This document shows, piece by piece, positions 43,077 to 51,632 of a stretch of DNA of 64,000 nt. Where the stretch lies: assembly GCF_000389965.1 (NCBI RefSeq), contig NC_021191.1, positions 5,581,501 through 5,645,500 of the forward strand, given 5' to 3'. Every line of letters starts with the position of its first letter. Position 1 is the first letter of the stretch. The notes under the pieces are model-generated. The model ran no database searches. It was not told where the DNA came from and saw only the letters and a list, made by a program, of their open reading frames with translations. This DNA is from Actinoplanes sp. N902-109 (lineage in GTDB: Bacteria > Actinomycetota > Actinomycetes > Mycobacteriales > Micromonosporaceae). The translations under genes were made by a program, and so were the position numbers.

Positions 43077-43128
43077 GCAACTCCACGGTCAGACGGGCAG
43101 GGGTCCGGAGCGTGGAAGCAGCGCGCAC
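43036..43128 (-). CDS. Candidate 30-residue leader peptide overlapping the ribosomal-protection gene
   Basis: GTG 43128 is preceded by a near-ideal GAGGAG with 6-nt spacing, a much better site than that of the main gene. The frame MRAASTLRTPARLTVELRVG... ends at TGA 43036, 41 nt inside the downstream gene, in a different frame. The arrangement suits translational attenuation or coupling: ribosomes stalled or released on the leader would alter access to the main start. Leader control is known for tet(M) and erm genes; here it is inferred. Confidence 0.5.
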   Translation of the reverse strand: MRAASTLRTPARLTVELRVGLSQSRRRRPC

Positions 43129-43167
43129 GGGTTTCTCCTCTCGAAACGGTCGGGTCGATGCTGGCAC

Positions 43168-43185
43168 GGCCCGCGGCGGCGGGCC
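43168..43185 (-). terminator. Hairpin after the VOC gene
   Basis: GGCCCGC/GCGGGCC, a 7-bp stem with a 4-nt loop, lies 7 bp beyond the VOC stop at 43192 and before the leader peptide. It could end the VOC transcript or act in the leader of the downstream GTPase gene. Confidence 0.5.
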
Positions 43186-43191
43186 ACTGAT

Positions 43192-43878
43192 TTACCGTAC
43201 GGAGAACTCGTTGCCGTCCGGATCGGCGAGCAGGACACCGCCGTCCGCCGTGCTGCCGAGCCGCGCCGCCCCGAGCGAGACCAGCCGTTCGACACCGGCC
43301 GCCCGGTCGCCGCCGGTCGTGGTGAGCTCGAAGCGCTGCCGGCGCACCCCGGGCCTGGGGGCCACCGGGGGCCCGCCCCAGGCGACTTTCGTTCCCCCGT
43401 ACGGGGACTGGATCGCGGTCTCCTCGTCCTGGTCCCACACCAGGGGCCAGCCCAGTGCGGCGCTCCAGAACAGCCCCACCGCCCGGTTGCCGTCGCAGGC
43501 GACCTCACCGAGCAGCCCGCAGCCGGCCAGGAACTTGTTGCCCGGTTCGATCACGCAGAACTCGTTGCCGGCCGGGTCGGCCAGCACGATGTGGCCCTCC
43601 TCGGGCCGCTGCCCCACGTCGAGATGGTTGGCGCCGAGTCCGAGCGCCTGCTCCACCCGCTCGAGCTGGTCGGCGAGGCTGGTGCTGGTCACGTGCAGGT
43701 GCAGCCGGTTGAGCCCGGTCCGGGCGACCTCCGGCGCGGCCCTGAACCGCAGCTCCACCTGCGTTTCGTCGCCCGCCACGGTGGTTTCGCCGGTCAGTTC
43801 CCGGCCGAGCAGCGCCGCCCAGAACCGGGCCGTGCGGGCCGGGTCGGCATCGTCGAAGGTGATCGCCAGTGTGAACAC
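43192..43878 (-). CDS. Double VOC (glyoxalase/bleomycin-resistance-like) protein
   Basis: 228 residues, GTG 43878. Two VOC halves are visible. The first, AITFDDADPARTARFWAALLGRELTG, ends at VLADPAGNEFCVIEPG; the second (VGLFWSAALGWPLVWDQ) ends at LLADPDGNEFSVR. The paired D-P-x-G-N-E-F segments are the VOC C-terminal signature. Metal-binding residues are not complete by eye, so it may be a binding rather than catalytic protein. Its gene precedes the ribosomal protection gene, but a hairpin separates them. Confidence 0.85.
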   Translation of the reverse strand: MFTLAITFDDADPARTARFWAALLGRELTGETTVAGDETQVELRFRAAPEVARTGLNRLHLHVTSTSLADQLERVEQALGLGANHLDVGQRPEEGHIVLADPAGNEFCVIEPGNKFLAGCGLLGEVACDGNRAVGLFWSAALGWPLVWDQDEETAIQSPYGGTKVAWGGPPVAPRPGVRRQRFELTTTGGDRAAGVERLVSLGAARLGSTADGGVLLADPDGNEFSVR

Positions 43879-43900
43879 GACGGCATGGTAGTCACCTTGT

Positions 43901-43936
43901 CCGGCATCGACGGACCGATTTTCCGGTCCCGTGCCG
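43901..43936. terminator. Nested hairpin between the GH26 and VOC genes
   Basis: Inner GGACCG/CGGTCC and outer CCGGCA/TGCCGG arms form an extended hairpin directly downstream of the GH26 stop (43940, minus strand). On the minus strand the loop is A-rich and no T-tract follows. Confidence 0.5.
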
Positions 43937-43939
43937 GGG

Positions 43940-45004
43940 TCAGCCGCTGAAGCGGGGACTCCTGGCCATGGCGGTGTAGGCGGCGAGGGACTGCGGGTTG
44001 GTGTCGATGCGCCAGCGCTCGTCGTAGCCGGGGTGGGTGTCGGTGTCGAACCAGACCACGCCGCCGACCGCCGGGCGGGCCGCGACCCACTGGGCGAACA
44101 GGGTGATCCAGTCGGCCTTGGTGCGGCCGCCGTAGTCGACCGCCCCGACTTCGGTGATCATGATGGGTTTGTGCGTGCCGTAAGCGTTGTAGATGGGGTC
44201 GAACAGCGTCGCCGGGGTCTCGTGGTGCAGGTTGTAGCCGGAGACGCCGACCCAGTCCACGTACTTGTCGCCGGGGTAGAGCGCGGCGTAGGTGTTCCAG
44301 TCGGCCACCGGTGAGCTGTTCCAGTTGGGGCTCCACACCCAGGCGACGTTGTCGGCGCCCTCGTCGGCGAAGACGCCGTGCACGCGCTTCCAGGACTCGA
44401 TGAAGCCGTCCGGGTTGTTGCCGTTCCGGGCGGCGCCCCAGTTGTACCAGTCGCCGTTCATCTCCCAGCCCCAGCGCAGCAGCACCGGCCGCTTGAGCGA
44501 CTTGAGCCGGCGGGCGCCGCGGGCGAGCAGGGCGTCGCGGGAGCCGTCGATGATGCCGTCGTAGCTGGTGCCGCGCCACGAGACCAGCGGGATGCCGTTG
44601 TCCGTCAGGCCGGGCACCGAGGCGGGCAGCGTGTCGTCCCAGTCGTAGAAGACGTGCACGATGCGTTCGTCCCGGCCGGTCTGCTGCTTGCGCAGCGCGT
44701 GCGCCTGCGCCGTGGACTTCGACTTCAGGTCCAGGTACGCGCCCAGCATCGCCTTGCCGGTGCGGAACGGCACCGTGCCACCGCCCTTGGTGACCACGCT
44801 GGGCAGTTCGGCCACCGTTGCCGGTCCGGGAATGACCACGGCGGTGCGGCCCGGCGACGAGGTTGCCGCGGCGGGGGTGTCGCGGTCGCGCCACTGCTGC
44901 ACCCCGGCGGCGGCTGCGGGGACGGTCACAGCGAGCGCGCCGAGGCCGAGCATCGAGCGGCGGGTGAGGGTGCGGCGCGGGGCCCGGTGGGTGCCGTGCC
45001 TCAT
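43940..45004 (-). CDS. Tat-exported glycoside hydrolase family 26 (beta-mannanase-like)
   Basis: 354 residues, ATG 45004. The N-terminus, TRRSMLGLGALAVTVPAAAAG, is a twin-arginine signal. GH26 features are YDWDD, VSWRG, the acid/base region LRWGWEMNGDWYNWG (Glu near residue 178) and the nucleophile region PIMITEVGAVDYGG (Glu near 282). Expected activity is endo-hydrolysis of mannan or a related beta-linked glycan outside the membrane. It overlaps the deacetylase stop (ATGA), so the two are co-translated and likely process one polysaccharide. Confidence 0.9.
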   Translation of the reverse strand: MRHGTHRAPRRTLTRRSMLGLGALAVTVPAAAAGVQQWRDRDTPAAATSSPGRTAVVIPGPATVAELPSVVTKGGGTVPFRTGKAMLGAYLDLKSKSTAQAHALRKQQTGRDERIVHVFYDWDDTLPASVPGLTDNGIPLVSWRGTSYDGIIDGSRDALLARGARRLKSLKRPVLLRWGWEMNGDWYNWGAARNGNNPDGFIESWKRVHGVFADEGADNVAWVWSPNWNSSPVADWNTYAALYPGDKYVDWVGVSGYNLHHETPATLFDPIYNAYGTHKPIMITEVGAVDYGGRTKADWITLFAQWVAARPAVGGVVWFDTDTHPGYDERWRIDTNPQSLAAYTAMARSPRFSG

Positions 45005-45804
45005 GTCAGGTTCCGGCCGGTGGCCCGGGCGGCCCGGCGCACCACCCGCCAGCCCGGCTGGGCGAGCTGCTTGAGCCGCGGGACCAGGGCGGAACCGCCC
45101 CCGGCGACCAGGGCGACAAGGTCGGCGCCGGTGAGCTCCGGGGTGGGCTGCAGCCGGGGCACGGCGAACCGCCGCTCACCGGGGGTGTGCAACCGCCGGC
45201 CCACCTCGGTGGCGTTGTCGTGCCCCGCGGCCCGTACAGCGTCGCGCACCCGGGCACCGTTGTAGCCGTGCGGGTAGGCGAACCCGCGCACCGCCCGGCC
45301 GAGCCGCTGCTCGAGCTCGTCCTTGCTGCGCCGGATCTCCGCGTGCAGCTGGGCGGCGGGCAGCACGTCCAGCGGGTGGTGGATCAGGCTGTGACTGCCG
45401 ATCTCGACCCCGGCGGCGGCGACCTCGCTCAGCTCGGCCCAGCTGAGCAGCGTACCGAAGGCGGGCGCCCAGCGGCCGAGCCAGTCCGCGTGCCCGCCGA
45501 GGTGGCCGACGGAGGCGTACAGGGTGGCACGGGCGCCGGCCCGGTCGAGAACGGGCAGCGCCTGGGTGCTGAAGTCGCGGTAGCCGTCGTCGAAGGTCAC
45601 GGCCACGAGCTTGTCGGTGCAGCCCTGGTCGAGCAGGTCGAGGGCCTCGGTCAGGCCGACCAGCCGGTATCCGGCGGCGCCGAGCGCGGTCAGGTGCTCG
45701 GCCAGGCGCGCGGGCGGCACGGCGAGGTCGTGCAGCGGGCCGGCGACGGCGGACACCGAGTGGTACATCAACGCCGGCAGGGTCTGCCACGCCGCGACGG
45801 TCAC
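45001..45804 (-). CDS. Polysaccharide deacetylase (NodB/CE4 family)
   Basis: 267 residues from GTG 45804, chosen because GGGGAGGGGG lies 5 nt upstream; a longer frame to 45900 has no such site. CE4 motifs are LMYHSV, TFDDGYRDF (Asp pair near residue 70), SHSLIHHPLD (His-x3-His metal site) and FAYPHGYN. All metal ligands are present. It removes N- or O-acetyl groups from a glycan. No signal peptide is obvious after the chosen start. Its product acts with the overlapping GH26 gene. Confidence 0.88.
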   Translation of the reverse strand: MTVAAWQTLPALMYHSVSAVAGPLHDLAVPPARLAEHLTALGAAGYRLVGLTEALDLLDQGCTDKLVAVTFDDGYRDFSTQALPVLDRAGARATLYASVGHLGGHADWLGRWAPAFGTLLSWAELSEVAAAGVEIGSHSLIHHPLDVLPAAQLHAEIRRSKDELEQRLGRAVRGFAYPHGYNGARVRDAVRAAGHDNATEVGRRLHTPGERRFAVPRLQPTPELTGADLVALVAGGGSALVPRLKQLAQPGWRVVRRAARATGRNLT

Positions 45805-46062
45805 CGGTGCCCCCTCCCCAAGCTCACTGACATGACCACTATCGGTCACGAGCCCGGGGACCTTCGCGCTTCGCCGGGTCCGAGCGGAGCTCACGTTCAC
45901 GCCGCTCAGGCCACGTTACGGCGGGATACCAGCAGTGTCCAGCGCCACCGACATCCATATCGACATCGGTCACTTCCGCGCGAGCATCGGCCAAAAGTCG
46001 TAGCCGGGCCCCCGCCCGTGGAGGGAAGCGGCCCGGCCGGTCCGGACGGCAGGGTGCTCACC

Positions 46063-46305
46063 ATGACCGCAGACCGCGCACGCCGGCTGGCCGAGGCCGC
46101 CGCCGAGGCCGGCCTCGTGCTGGCCGTCTCCGCGCTGCCCACCGCATGGCGCGCCCTGGACGGCGAGCTGGCCGTGATCCTCGCCGGGATGTTCGCCGCT
46201 CTCACCGCGGCGACCTACGCCTTACACGCTGTGACTTTCGACTGCCTTCGCTTGACGGCTGACCGGGGAAAGGGCAGATTTTCGTACACGCAGCGTAAGG
46301 AGTGA
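46063..46305 (+). CDS. Small membrane protein of unknown function
   Basis: 80 residues from ATG 46063; a GTG at 46054 is possible. An Ala-rich amphipathic start is followed by one hydrophobic span (LAVILAGMFAALTAATYALHAV) and a basic end (RGKGRFSYTQRKE). No family is recognised. It is divergent from the deacetylase operon. Confidence 0.55.
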   Translation: MTADRARRLAEAAAEAGLVLAVSALPTAWRALDGELAVILAGMFAALTAATYALHAVTFDCLRLTADRGKGRFSYTQRKE

Positions 46306-46372
46306 ACCGAGGGCACGCCTGGTCCGTACCCCGGGACGCACCCGTTCCACTTCACCCCCGGGAGTGACCAGG

Positions 46373-47023
46373 ATGTTCCGGCTCATCCAGCTCCACGCAC
46401 AGCACGGTGTCCCCCGCATCGGCGTGGACCCCGACGGATACGGCAGCGAGCGGGCGGCGCTCGCCCGCTACCGCGAGACCCCCGCCACCTATTTCGGTGT
46501 CGGCCGGTTCGACGAGTCCGGCCGGCTCGCCGAGATCATCATGGACAGCGAATGCGGTTCGGGCAGCGGCTGCGCCCACCCCGCGGTGCTGGTGCACGCC
46601 GGGACGTTCCGGCCGATGTGCGACACCTGCTCGTTCGGGCTCGACACGCTCAGCGTCGCCGAGCTGTCGATGCAGCTGGGGGTGGCCGTGCGGCTCGCCC
46701 CGGTGCTCGCCCCCTCGGGCCGGCACGCCGCGCCGGACGACAGCTGTGCGGCGACCAACCGGATCGCCCGCGAGCTGGCCGGGCACGTCGAGGACCCGGT
46801 GTGGCGGATGGAGCTGTGCAGCGAGCTGTCCCGCACCCCGGGAGCGGTCAACGGGCTGCTGATCGGGGTGGGTGCGCTGAGCCATCGCGACGTGCTGGAT
46901 CTCTACCCCGCGCTGTGCGCGCTCGGCAGTCAGCTCCCGGTCGCCGTCCACGGCGATCTGGTACGGGCCACAGCCCGCCCGCTGTCCCCCGCCGGCGTGG
47001 CGGCTCTGCGGCTCGGGCTGTGA
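46373..47023 (+). CDS. Hypothetical cysteine-containing protein
   Basis: 216 residues from ATG 46373; GGGAG is 9 nt upstream, and GTG 46364 is too close to it. The middle holds DSECGSGSGCAHPAVLVHAG and CDTCSFGLDTL, a possible metal-binding Cys cluster. The C-terminal third is helical (CAATNRIARELAGHVEDPVW). No membrane or export signal. The function is unknown. It is 17 bp upstream of the P-loop kinase gene and probably co-transcribed with it. Confidence 0.6.
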   Translation: MFRLIQLHAQHGVPRIGVDPDGYGSERAALARYRETPATYFGVGRFDESGRLAEIIMDSECGSGSGCAHPAVLVHAGTFRPMCDTCSFGLDTLSVAELSMQLGVAVRLAPVLAPSGRHAAPDDSCAATNRIARELAGHVEDPVWRMELCSELSRTPGAVNGLLIGVGALSHRDVLDLYPALCALGSQLPVAVHGDLVRATARPLSPAGVAALRLGL

Positions 47024-47040
47024 CCGTACCGGAGGACGGC

Positions 47041-47733
47041 ATGGGGTACACAGGATCGGTGACCTTCGAAGAACTCGTGACGCGGGCCAGAGCGCTGGTG
47101 GTGGACGGGCGCCGGGCCGTGCTCGGCATCGTCGGGCCGCCCGCCGCGGGCAAGACCACCCTGGCCGAGGAGCTGGTCGCGGCGATCGCCGGGCAGGGCC
47201 CGGCCGGCTGGGTGGCGCACGTGCCGATGGACGGCTTCCACCTCGCCGACGTGGAGCTGGACCGGCTGGGCAGCCGCGACCGCAAGGGCGCCCCGGACAC
47301 CTTCGACGCGCTCGGCTACGCGGCGCTGCTGCGGCGGCTGCACGAGGACACCGACGAGACGGTGTACGCCCCGGGCTTCGAACGGGTCATCGAGCAGCCG
47401 GTCGCGGGGGCCATCCCGGTGCCCCGGACCGCCCGCCTGATCGTCTCGGAGGGCAACTACCTGCTGCTGGACGACGAGCCGTGGCGGCGGGTGCGCCCGC
47501 TGGTCACCGAGGTCTGGTACGCCGACCTGGACCCCGAGACCCGGCTGGACCGGCTGGTCGCCCGGCACATCCGCTTCGGCAAGCAGCCGGACGCCGCACG
47601 CGCCTGGGCCACCGGCACCGACGAACGCAACGCCGCGCTCATCACCGCCACCCGCGACCGCGCCGACCTGATCGTCCCGGCCACGCTCATCCACGCGATC
47701 GGCACTCCCCCGCCGGATCCGGAGGTGGGCTAG
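47041..47733 (+). CDS. P-loop nucleoside/sugar kinase (FrcK/YggC/uridine-kinase-like)
   Basis: 230 residues, ATG 47041. Walker A GPPAAGKTTL is near residues 32-41. VPMDGFHLADVELDRLGSRDRKGAPDTFD carries the substrate Asp/His and lid-type basic residues typical of the uridine kinase/pantothenate kinase fold (MDGFH, RKGAPDTFD). VSEGNYLLLDD is the Walker B-like segment. The exact substrate (nucleoside, fructose or vitamin-like) is not defined by context. Its TAG stop overlaps the stop of the convergent lipoprotein gene in CTAG. Confidence 0.88.
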   Translation: MGYTGSVTFEELVTRARALVVDGRRAVLGIVGPPAAGKTTLAEELVAAIAGQGPAGWVAHVPMDGFHLADVELDRLGSRDRKGAPDTFDALGYAALLRRLHEDTDETVYAPGFERVIEQPVAGAIPVPRTARLIVSEGNYLLLDDEPWRRVRPLVTEVWYADLDPETRLDRLVARHIRFGKQPDAARAWATGTDERNAALITATRDRADLIVPATLIHAIGTPPPDPEVG

Positions 47734-48401
47734 ATCGCCTGCTCGTCGCGGGCCGTGCGGGTGAACGAGCCGTTCCGGTACGTGTAGGTCTGGGTGATGC
47801 GCAGGTCGGCGCAGCAACGCGGGGCCTTGTCGCTGAGCGCCTTGGCCACCACTGTGATCGCGTGGTCCCCGGTGGTGATGTCGGCCGACTGCAGGTAGTC
47901 GTCCTTGCCGATGGTGACCAGCAGTTCGAGCGGGGTCGTGGTCTTGTCGCCGGCGTAGACGAAGACCCGCACCTGGTTGGTCGCCGTGGTGGTCGGGCAG
48001 GAGCCGGCGACGATCGCCTCCTTGCGGCCGTCGCCGGTCAGGTCGGCGTAGCGGGTGGCAGCCAGGTCCGCAGCGTCGGTCAGGTCGGCGTAGTGCTTGC
48101 AGCCCAGGGCGCCCCACACCGTGGTCCGCCAGTTGACCTTGCTCCAGTCGGCGGCGGTGGGCGGCTTGGTGGTCGTGGTGACCGGTCGCGGCGCGGTGGT
48201 GGTCGCTGCCGGCTTCGGTGTCCGGGTAGCGGTGGTTGTGGCCGGCGCCGGCTGCGGTGCGCCGAGCGAGGCCGTCGAGCCGTACGACGAACCGGCCGGC
48301 CCGGACGCGGCGGGCGCGGCGGCCGACGTGGTGTCGATCGGCGAGCAGGCGGCCAGCGCGGTGGCGCAAGCGGCGGTGGCGAGCAGGCTGAGACGGCGCA
48401 T
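47730..48401 (-). CDS. Lipoprotein with Thr/Pro linker
   Basis: 223 residues from ATG 48401 with GGGGAG upstream. A lipoprotein signal ends in LAAC with Cys19. A disordered Thr/Ala/Pro linker spans to about residue 90. The globular C-terminal part contains ADLTGDGRKEAIVAG, an FG-GAP-like calcium loop, and a Cys pair (LGCKHY, GSCPTT, CCADL). It is anchored on the outside of the membrane; the function is not recognised. Confidence 0.75.
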   Translation of the reverse strand: MRRLSLLATAACATALAACSPIDTTSAAAPAASGPAGSSYGSTASLGAPQPAPATTTATRTPKPAATTTAPRPVTTTTKPPTAADWSKVNWRTTVWGALGCKHYADLTDAADLAATRYADLTGDGRKEAIVAGSCPTTTATNQVRVFVYAGDKTTTPLELLVTIGKDDYLQSADITTGDHAITVVAKALSDKAPRCCADLRITQTYTYRNGSFTRTARDEQAI

Positions 48402-48500
48402 CTGGATCTCCCCGTGGTCGGCGGTGCAACCCAGCCTAGGAACGCCCGCGCCCGCTGTGCTCACGGATTCGTGCCAGCCCGCGCGTGGCAGACTTGCCGC

Positions 48501-49679
48501 GTGTCAGCTGAAGAAACCGTCGAGACCCGGCCGCGGCGGCGCGGGCGGGCGGTCCGGTTCGCCGTCATCGTCACCGCCGTGCTGCTGCTGTTGTTCGGCG
48601 TGCCGTGGTGGACGCTGATCTGGGCCGGCAACCACTGGCCCACCCCGGTGTTCACCCTCGGCACCGCGGTCTTCGCGCTGGCGGCGGCCGCCTTCCCGGT
48701 GCTGATGGCCGCCGGCCACGGTGGCCGGCACCGCGACGGTCCGGCGCGCATCGCCGACACCCTGCTGGGCATCGTGTGGGTGCTGCTCGTGCAGGCGATC
48801 ATCGGCAACGTGCTGCGGCTCGTCCTGGCGGTCGCCGGGGTCGCCGACCCGGCCCGCTCCCGCGTCGTCACGGCGGTGGTCGCGGTGGTCTCACTGGTCC
48901 TGCTGCTCTGGGGGTACGCCGAAGCGATGCGCGTGTCGCGGGTGCGCCGGGTGGAGGTGACCATCCCGCGGCTCGGCGCCGGGCTGGACGGCCTGCGGGT
49001 GGTGCTGCTGACCGACACGCACTACGGGCCGATCAACCGGGCCCGCTGGTCGCGCGGTGTGGTCGAGGTGGTCAACTCGCTCGACCCGGACGTGGTCGCG
49101 CACACCGGCGACATCGCCGACGGTGAGGTGGCCCAGCGCCGCGAGCAGGCTGCCCCGCTGGGCGACGTGCGTGCCAAGCTGGCCCGCGTCTACGTCACCG
49201 GCAACCACGAGTATTTCTCCGGCGCCCAGCGCTGGGTGGAGCACATGGCCACGCTGGGCTGGGAGGCCCTGCACAACCGGCACGTCGTGGTGACCCGGGA
49301 CGGCGCGAGCCTGACCATCGCCGGGGTCGACGACCGCACCGCCGCCGGCTCCGGCGTCCCCGGGCACCACATGGACCACGAGGCCGCGCTGGCCGGCACC
49401 GACCCCGCCCTGCCCGTACTGCTGCTGGCCCACCAGCCGCAGCAGGTCGCCGGCGCGGTCACGCACGGCGTCGACCTGCAACTGTCCGGGCACACCCACG
49501 GCGGGCAGATCTGGCCGTTCCACTACCTGGTGCGCCTGGACCAGCCGGTGCTGCACGGCCTGAGCCGGCACGGCGAGCGCACCCAGCTGTACACCTCCCG
49601 CGGCACCGGCTTCTGGGGCCCGCCGTTCCGGGTGTTCGCGCCCAGCGAGATCACCCTGCTGACGCTGCGCGCCGGGTGA
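48501..49679 (+). CDS. Membrane-anchored metallophosphoesterase
   Basis: 392 residues, GTG 48501. Four N-terminal transmembrane helices (residues about 20-145) precede a calcineurin-like phosphoesterase domain. All metal motifs are intact: LTDTHYG (DxH), HTGDIADG (GDxxD), GNHEYF (GNHE), LLAHQP and GHTHGGQIW (GHxH). This matches the YkuE/YaeI class that hydrolyses phosphoesters at the membrane surface. Single gene. Confidence 0.92.
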   Translation: MSAEETVETRPRRRGRAVRFAVIVTAVLLLLFGVPWWTLIWAGNHWPTPVFTLGTAVFALAAAAFPVLMAAGHGGRHRDGPARIADTLLGIVWVLLVQAIIGNVLRLVLAVAGVADPARSRVVTAVVAVVSLVLLLWGYAEAMRVSRVRRVEVTIPRLGAGLDGLRVVLLTDTHYGPINRARWSRGVVEVVNSLDPDVVAHTGDIADGEVAQRREQAAPLGDVRAKLARVYVTGNHEYFSGAQRWVEHMATLGWEALHNRHVVVTRDGASLTIAGVDDRTAAGSGVPGHHMDHEAALAGTDPALPVLLLAHQPQQVAGAVTHGVDLQLSGHTHGGQIWPFHYLVRLDQPVLHGLSRHGERTQLYTSRGTGFWGPPFRVFAPSEITLLTLRAG

Positions 49680-49779
49680 GCCCGGTGGTACGCGGCGCGT
49701 CCTCGCGGCCGGCGCCGTCGCCGTCGCACCTGACGGCGGGAAGCGCCCGGGTGGTGATCATCCGCTTGCTGAGGTCTTC

Positions 49780-50076
49780 GTGCCGATCGGGATGGAGGTG
49801 ACCCTCGAGCGGCTCAAAGCGGTCCTGGAAGGTCTTGATCGGGCGCGGCCTCCGGCGGTGATCGCGGATCGATGCGTCTCCGTGCGGACGAAAGTCAGCC
49901 TCGCCTCCTGGGGCGAACGTGTGACCTGCACACTTGTCCCAGCCGACGACGGCTTCCTGATTCGCGTCGAGAGCAAGACGTCCGTCGTCACCACCATGAT
50001 CGATGACGGGGCCAACCGTCGTAACGTCGAGCAGGTCGTACGCGCCCTAGGGCTGTCGCGGATCAGCGAGCGTTGA
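49780..50076 (+). CDS. Hypothetical small protein
   Basis: 98 residues from GTG 49780, with GAGG 5 nt upstream; ATG 49792 is an alternative. It is a mixed alpha/beta chain: helix TLERLKAVLEGLDRA, strands KVSLASWGERVTCTLVPADDGFLIRVESK, then helix NVEQVVRALGL. No family is recognised. It is followed by a good intrinsic terminator. Confidence 0.6.
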   Translation: MPIGMEVTLERLKAVLEGLDRARPPAVIADRCVSVRTKVSLASWGERVTCTLVPADDGFLIRVESKTSVVTTMIDDGANRRNVEQVVRALGLSRISER

Positions 50077-50117
50077 ACCGGCTGTTGTCCGGTGCTGCTG
50101 AGGGGTGCGACGGGCGG

Positions 50118-50143
50118 GCCGGCCGCGGGCCGGCGTGTTTTTT
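50118..50143 (+). terminator. Intrinsic terminator with a six-T tract
   Basis: The 7-bp stem GCCGGCC/GGCCGGC with GCG loop is followed 3 nt later by TTTTTT. This is the only canonical stem-plus-T-tract terminator I found in the window. It ends the 49780 gene. Confidence 0.8.
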
Positions 50144-50207
50144 ACGGCCCAGCGGATCAATGCCCCGGAGACGACGGGAGCACTGCGACAGCCCTCTCGG
50201 ACACCGC

Positions 50208-50777
50208 TCAGCCGAAGCGCAGCCGGAAGTCGGCCAGCGTCACCGAGGCCACCGGCCGGCGCCCGGCCAGCCACCCCAGCGGCCCGTCCGGCGGGATCCG
50301 CCACGTGATGCGGGCCGCACGGAGGGCTGCTGTCCCCCGTACCGGAGTGGTCACGCCCGCCTGCGCAATCGACAGCGGAGCCGGCAGCCGCCCGGGGAGC
50401 TTGCGGCCCACGCCGATGGTGGCGCCGGCGATGCCGTCGGCCACCGCCCGCGGCGGCGCGATGTGCAGGGTGGACAGTTCCTTCGGGATGGCCCAGAGCG
50501 CCCGCCCGCCGGCCCGCGAGGCCGGGCTGTCCACCCAGATGTGCGTGATCGAGGCGTGCACGCCGAGCCCGCGCCGCACCAGCACCGCGGCCAGCAGCTC
50601 CCGGTAGTGCAGCGTGCCGCCGGGCTGGTAGTCCACCCAGGCCGCGCCGACCGGCACCCGCCCGCCCACCGCCGGCGCCCGCAACCCCGGCGGCAGCGCC
50701 GGCAGGTCGCGCACCGGCACCAGGAACACCGAGAGATACAACTGCCCCCGCAGATACCACGGCGCCGGCGGATACAT
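50208..50777 (-). CDS. Acetoacetate-decarboxylase-family protein
   Basis: 189 residues from ATG 50777. It begins MYPPAPWYLRGQLY, the standard ADC-like opening. The key lysine of the WAIPKELS segment matches the Schiff-base region of the family. The VHASITHIWVDSPAS and RITWRIPPDG strands fit the ADC cone fold. It is shorter than true acetoacetate decarboxylase (about 245 residues), and a role in another beta-keto or polyketide-like reaction is equally likely. Single gene, divergent from nothing specific. Confidence 0.75.
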   Translation of the reverse strand: MYPPAPWYLRGQLYLSVFLVPVRDLPALPPGLRAPAVGGRVPVGAAWVDYQPGGTLHYRELLAAVLVRRGLGVHASITHIWVDSPASRAGGRALWAIPKELSTLHIAPPRAVADGIAGATIGVGRKLPGRLPAPLSIAQAGVTTPVRGTAALRAARITWRIPPDGPLGWLAGRRPVASVTLADFRLRFG

Positions 50778-50804
50778 GACCCCCACGGTAACGCGGCGCT
50801 CATC

Positions 50805-51632
50805 TCACGAAGCAGAACTTCCGGCCCGCACGATCGCCTCGAAGCGCCCGACCACTTCATGGCCGACGAACTCCACCAGTCCTCCGAGCAGGTCCACCAC
50901 ATCGACCGGCGCTCCACGTGGGGGCACATGCGCTCGAACGTCGACGTCGAACTCAACGGCGGACAAAGTGTCGACAGCCGGGCGGCCATCAACATAGGGA
51001 ACCCCATCAACTTCGTCACCATCGTGTAGGTCCCGACCGGCAGACACACGCACGACGCCGGCCGGAAGCTGCACGCCATAAATGCTGGTGCCGTAGAAGA
51101 TGCTCCTCCGAACGGCAGCGACGAAGAGCGGCAGTTCCCGGTGCTTGCTGTCGTTGTTCATCTTCTTGAGGATCGCGAGGGGATGATCCAACGCCTTACT
51201 CCCCCAGGTGAAGGGCTGAACTGCGCGAAGAGCGAGGCAGGTGCCTGACCTCGGTTGCACACAATCCTTCCCGTCACTATCCAAGACGTACTTTCGCTGC
51301 TTGTTGCCCGGCTCCTCAGGGTCAGCCTCGAAGATGGGAAAGGCCGTACGATCTCCGCCCTGCCCTCCTTCTGCCATCACCAACTGCCAAGCTATGTGGT
51401 CCAGCGTGCCGTGCAGGCAGTTGAGCAAGTCTGCGGCAATCAGGGAGATTTCAACCGGCGGCGGCGCAAGCAAACGTGCGATCACTTTGACTGCTTCACT
51501 CTGTGGCTGATCCTCAACTTCCAGACCGAAAGGCCCAGAAGATGCATAGCCATCGACCAAGTCACGAAGACTGGCAAATTGCAGCTCAGCCCACCGCAGC
51601 TTGTGGTTGATGCCGGAAAAGTCTGCTTGCAT
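50805..51632 (-). CDS. Orphan hypothetical protein, lower GC than surroundings
   Basis: 275 residues, ATG 51632. Helical segments VEISLIAADLLNCLHGTLDHIAWQLV, the motif RTAFPIF, and PLAILKKMNNDSKHRELPL (NNxxKHR) form a recognisable core seen in scattered actinobacterial hypotheticals. No catalytic role is known. There is no signal peptide or membrane span. GC content is visibly below the window average, especially in 51240-51650, and codon use is more relaxed, which suggests horizontal acquisition. Confidence 0.65.
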   Translation of the reverse strand: MQADFSGINHKLRWAELQFASLRDLVDGYASSGPFGLEVEDQPQSEAVKVIARLLAPPPVEISLIAADLLNCLHGTLDHIAWQLVMAEGGQGGDRTAFPIFEADPEEPGNKQRKYVLDSDGKDCVQPRSGTCLALRAVQPFTWGSKALDHPLAILKKMNNDSKHRELPLFVAAVRRSIFYGTSIYGVQLPAGVVRVSAGRDLHDGDEVDGVPYVDGRPAVDTLSAVEFDVDVRAHVPPRGAPVDVVDLLGGLVEFVGHEVVGRFEAIVRAGSSAS

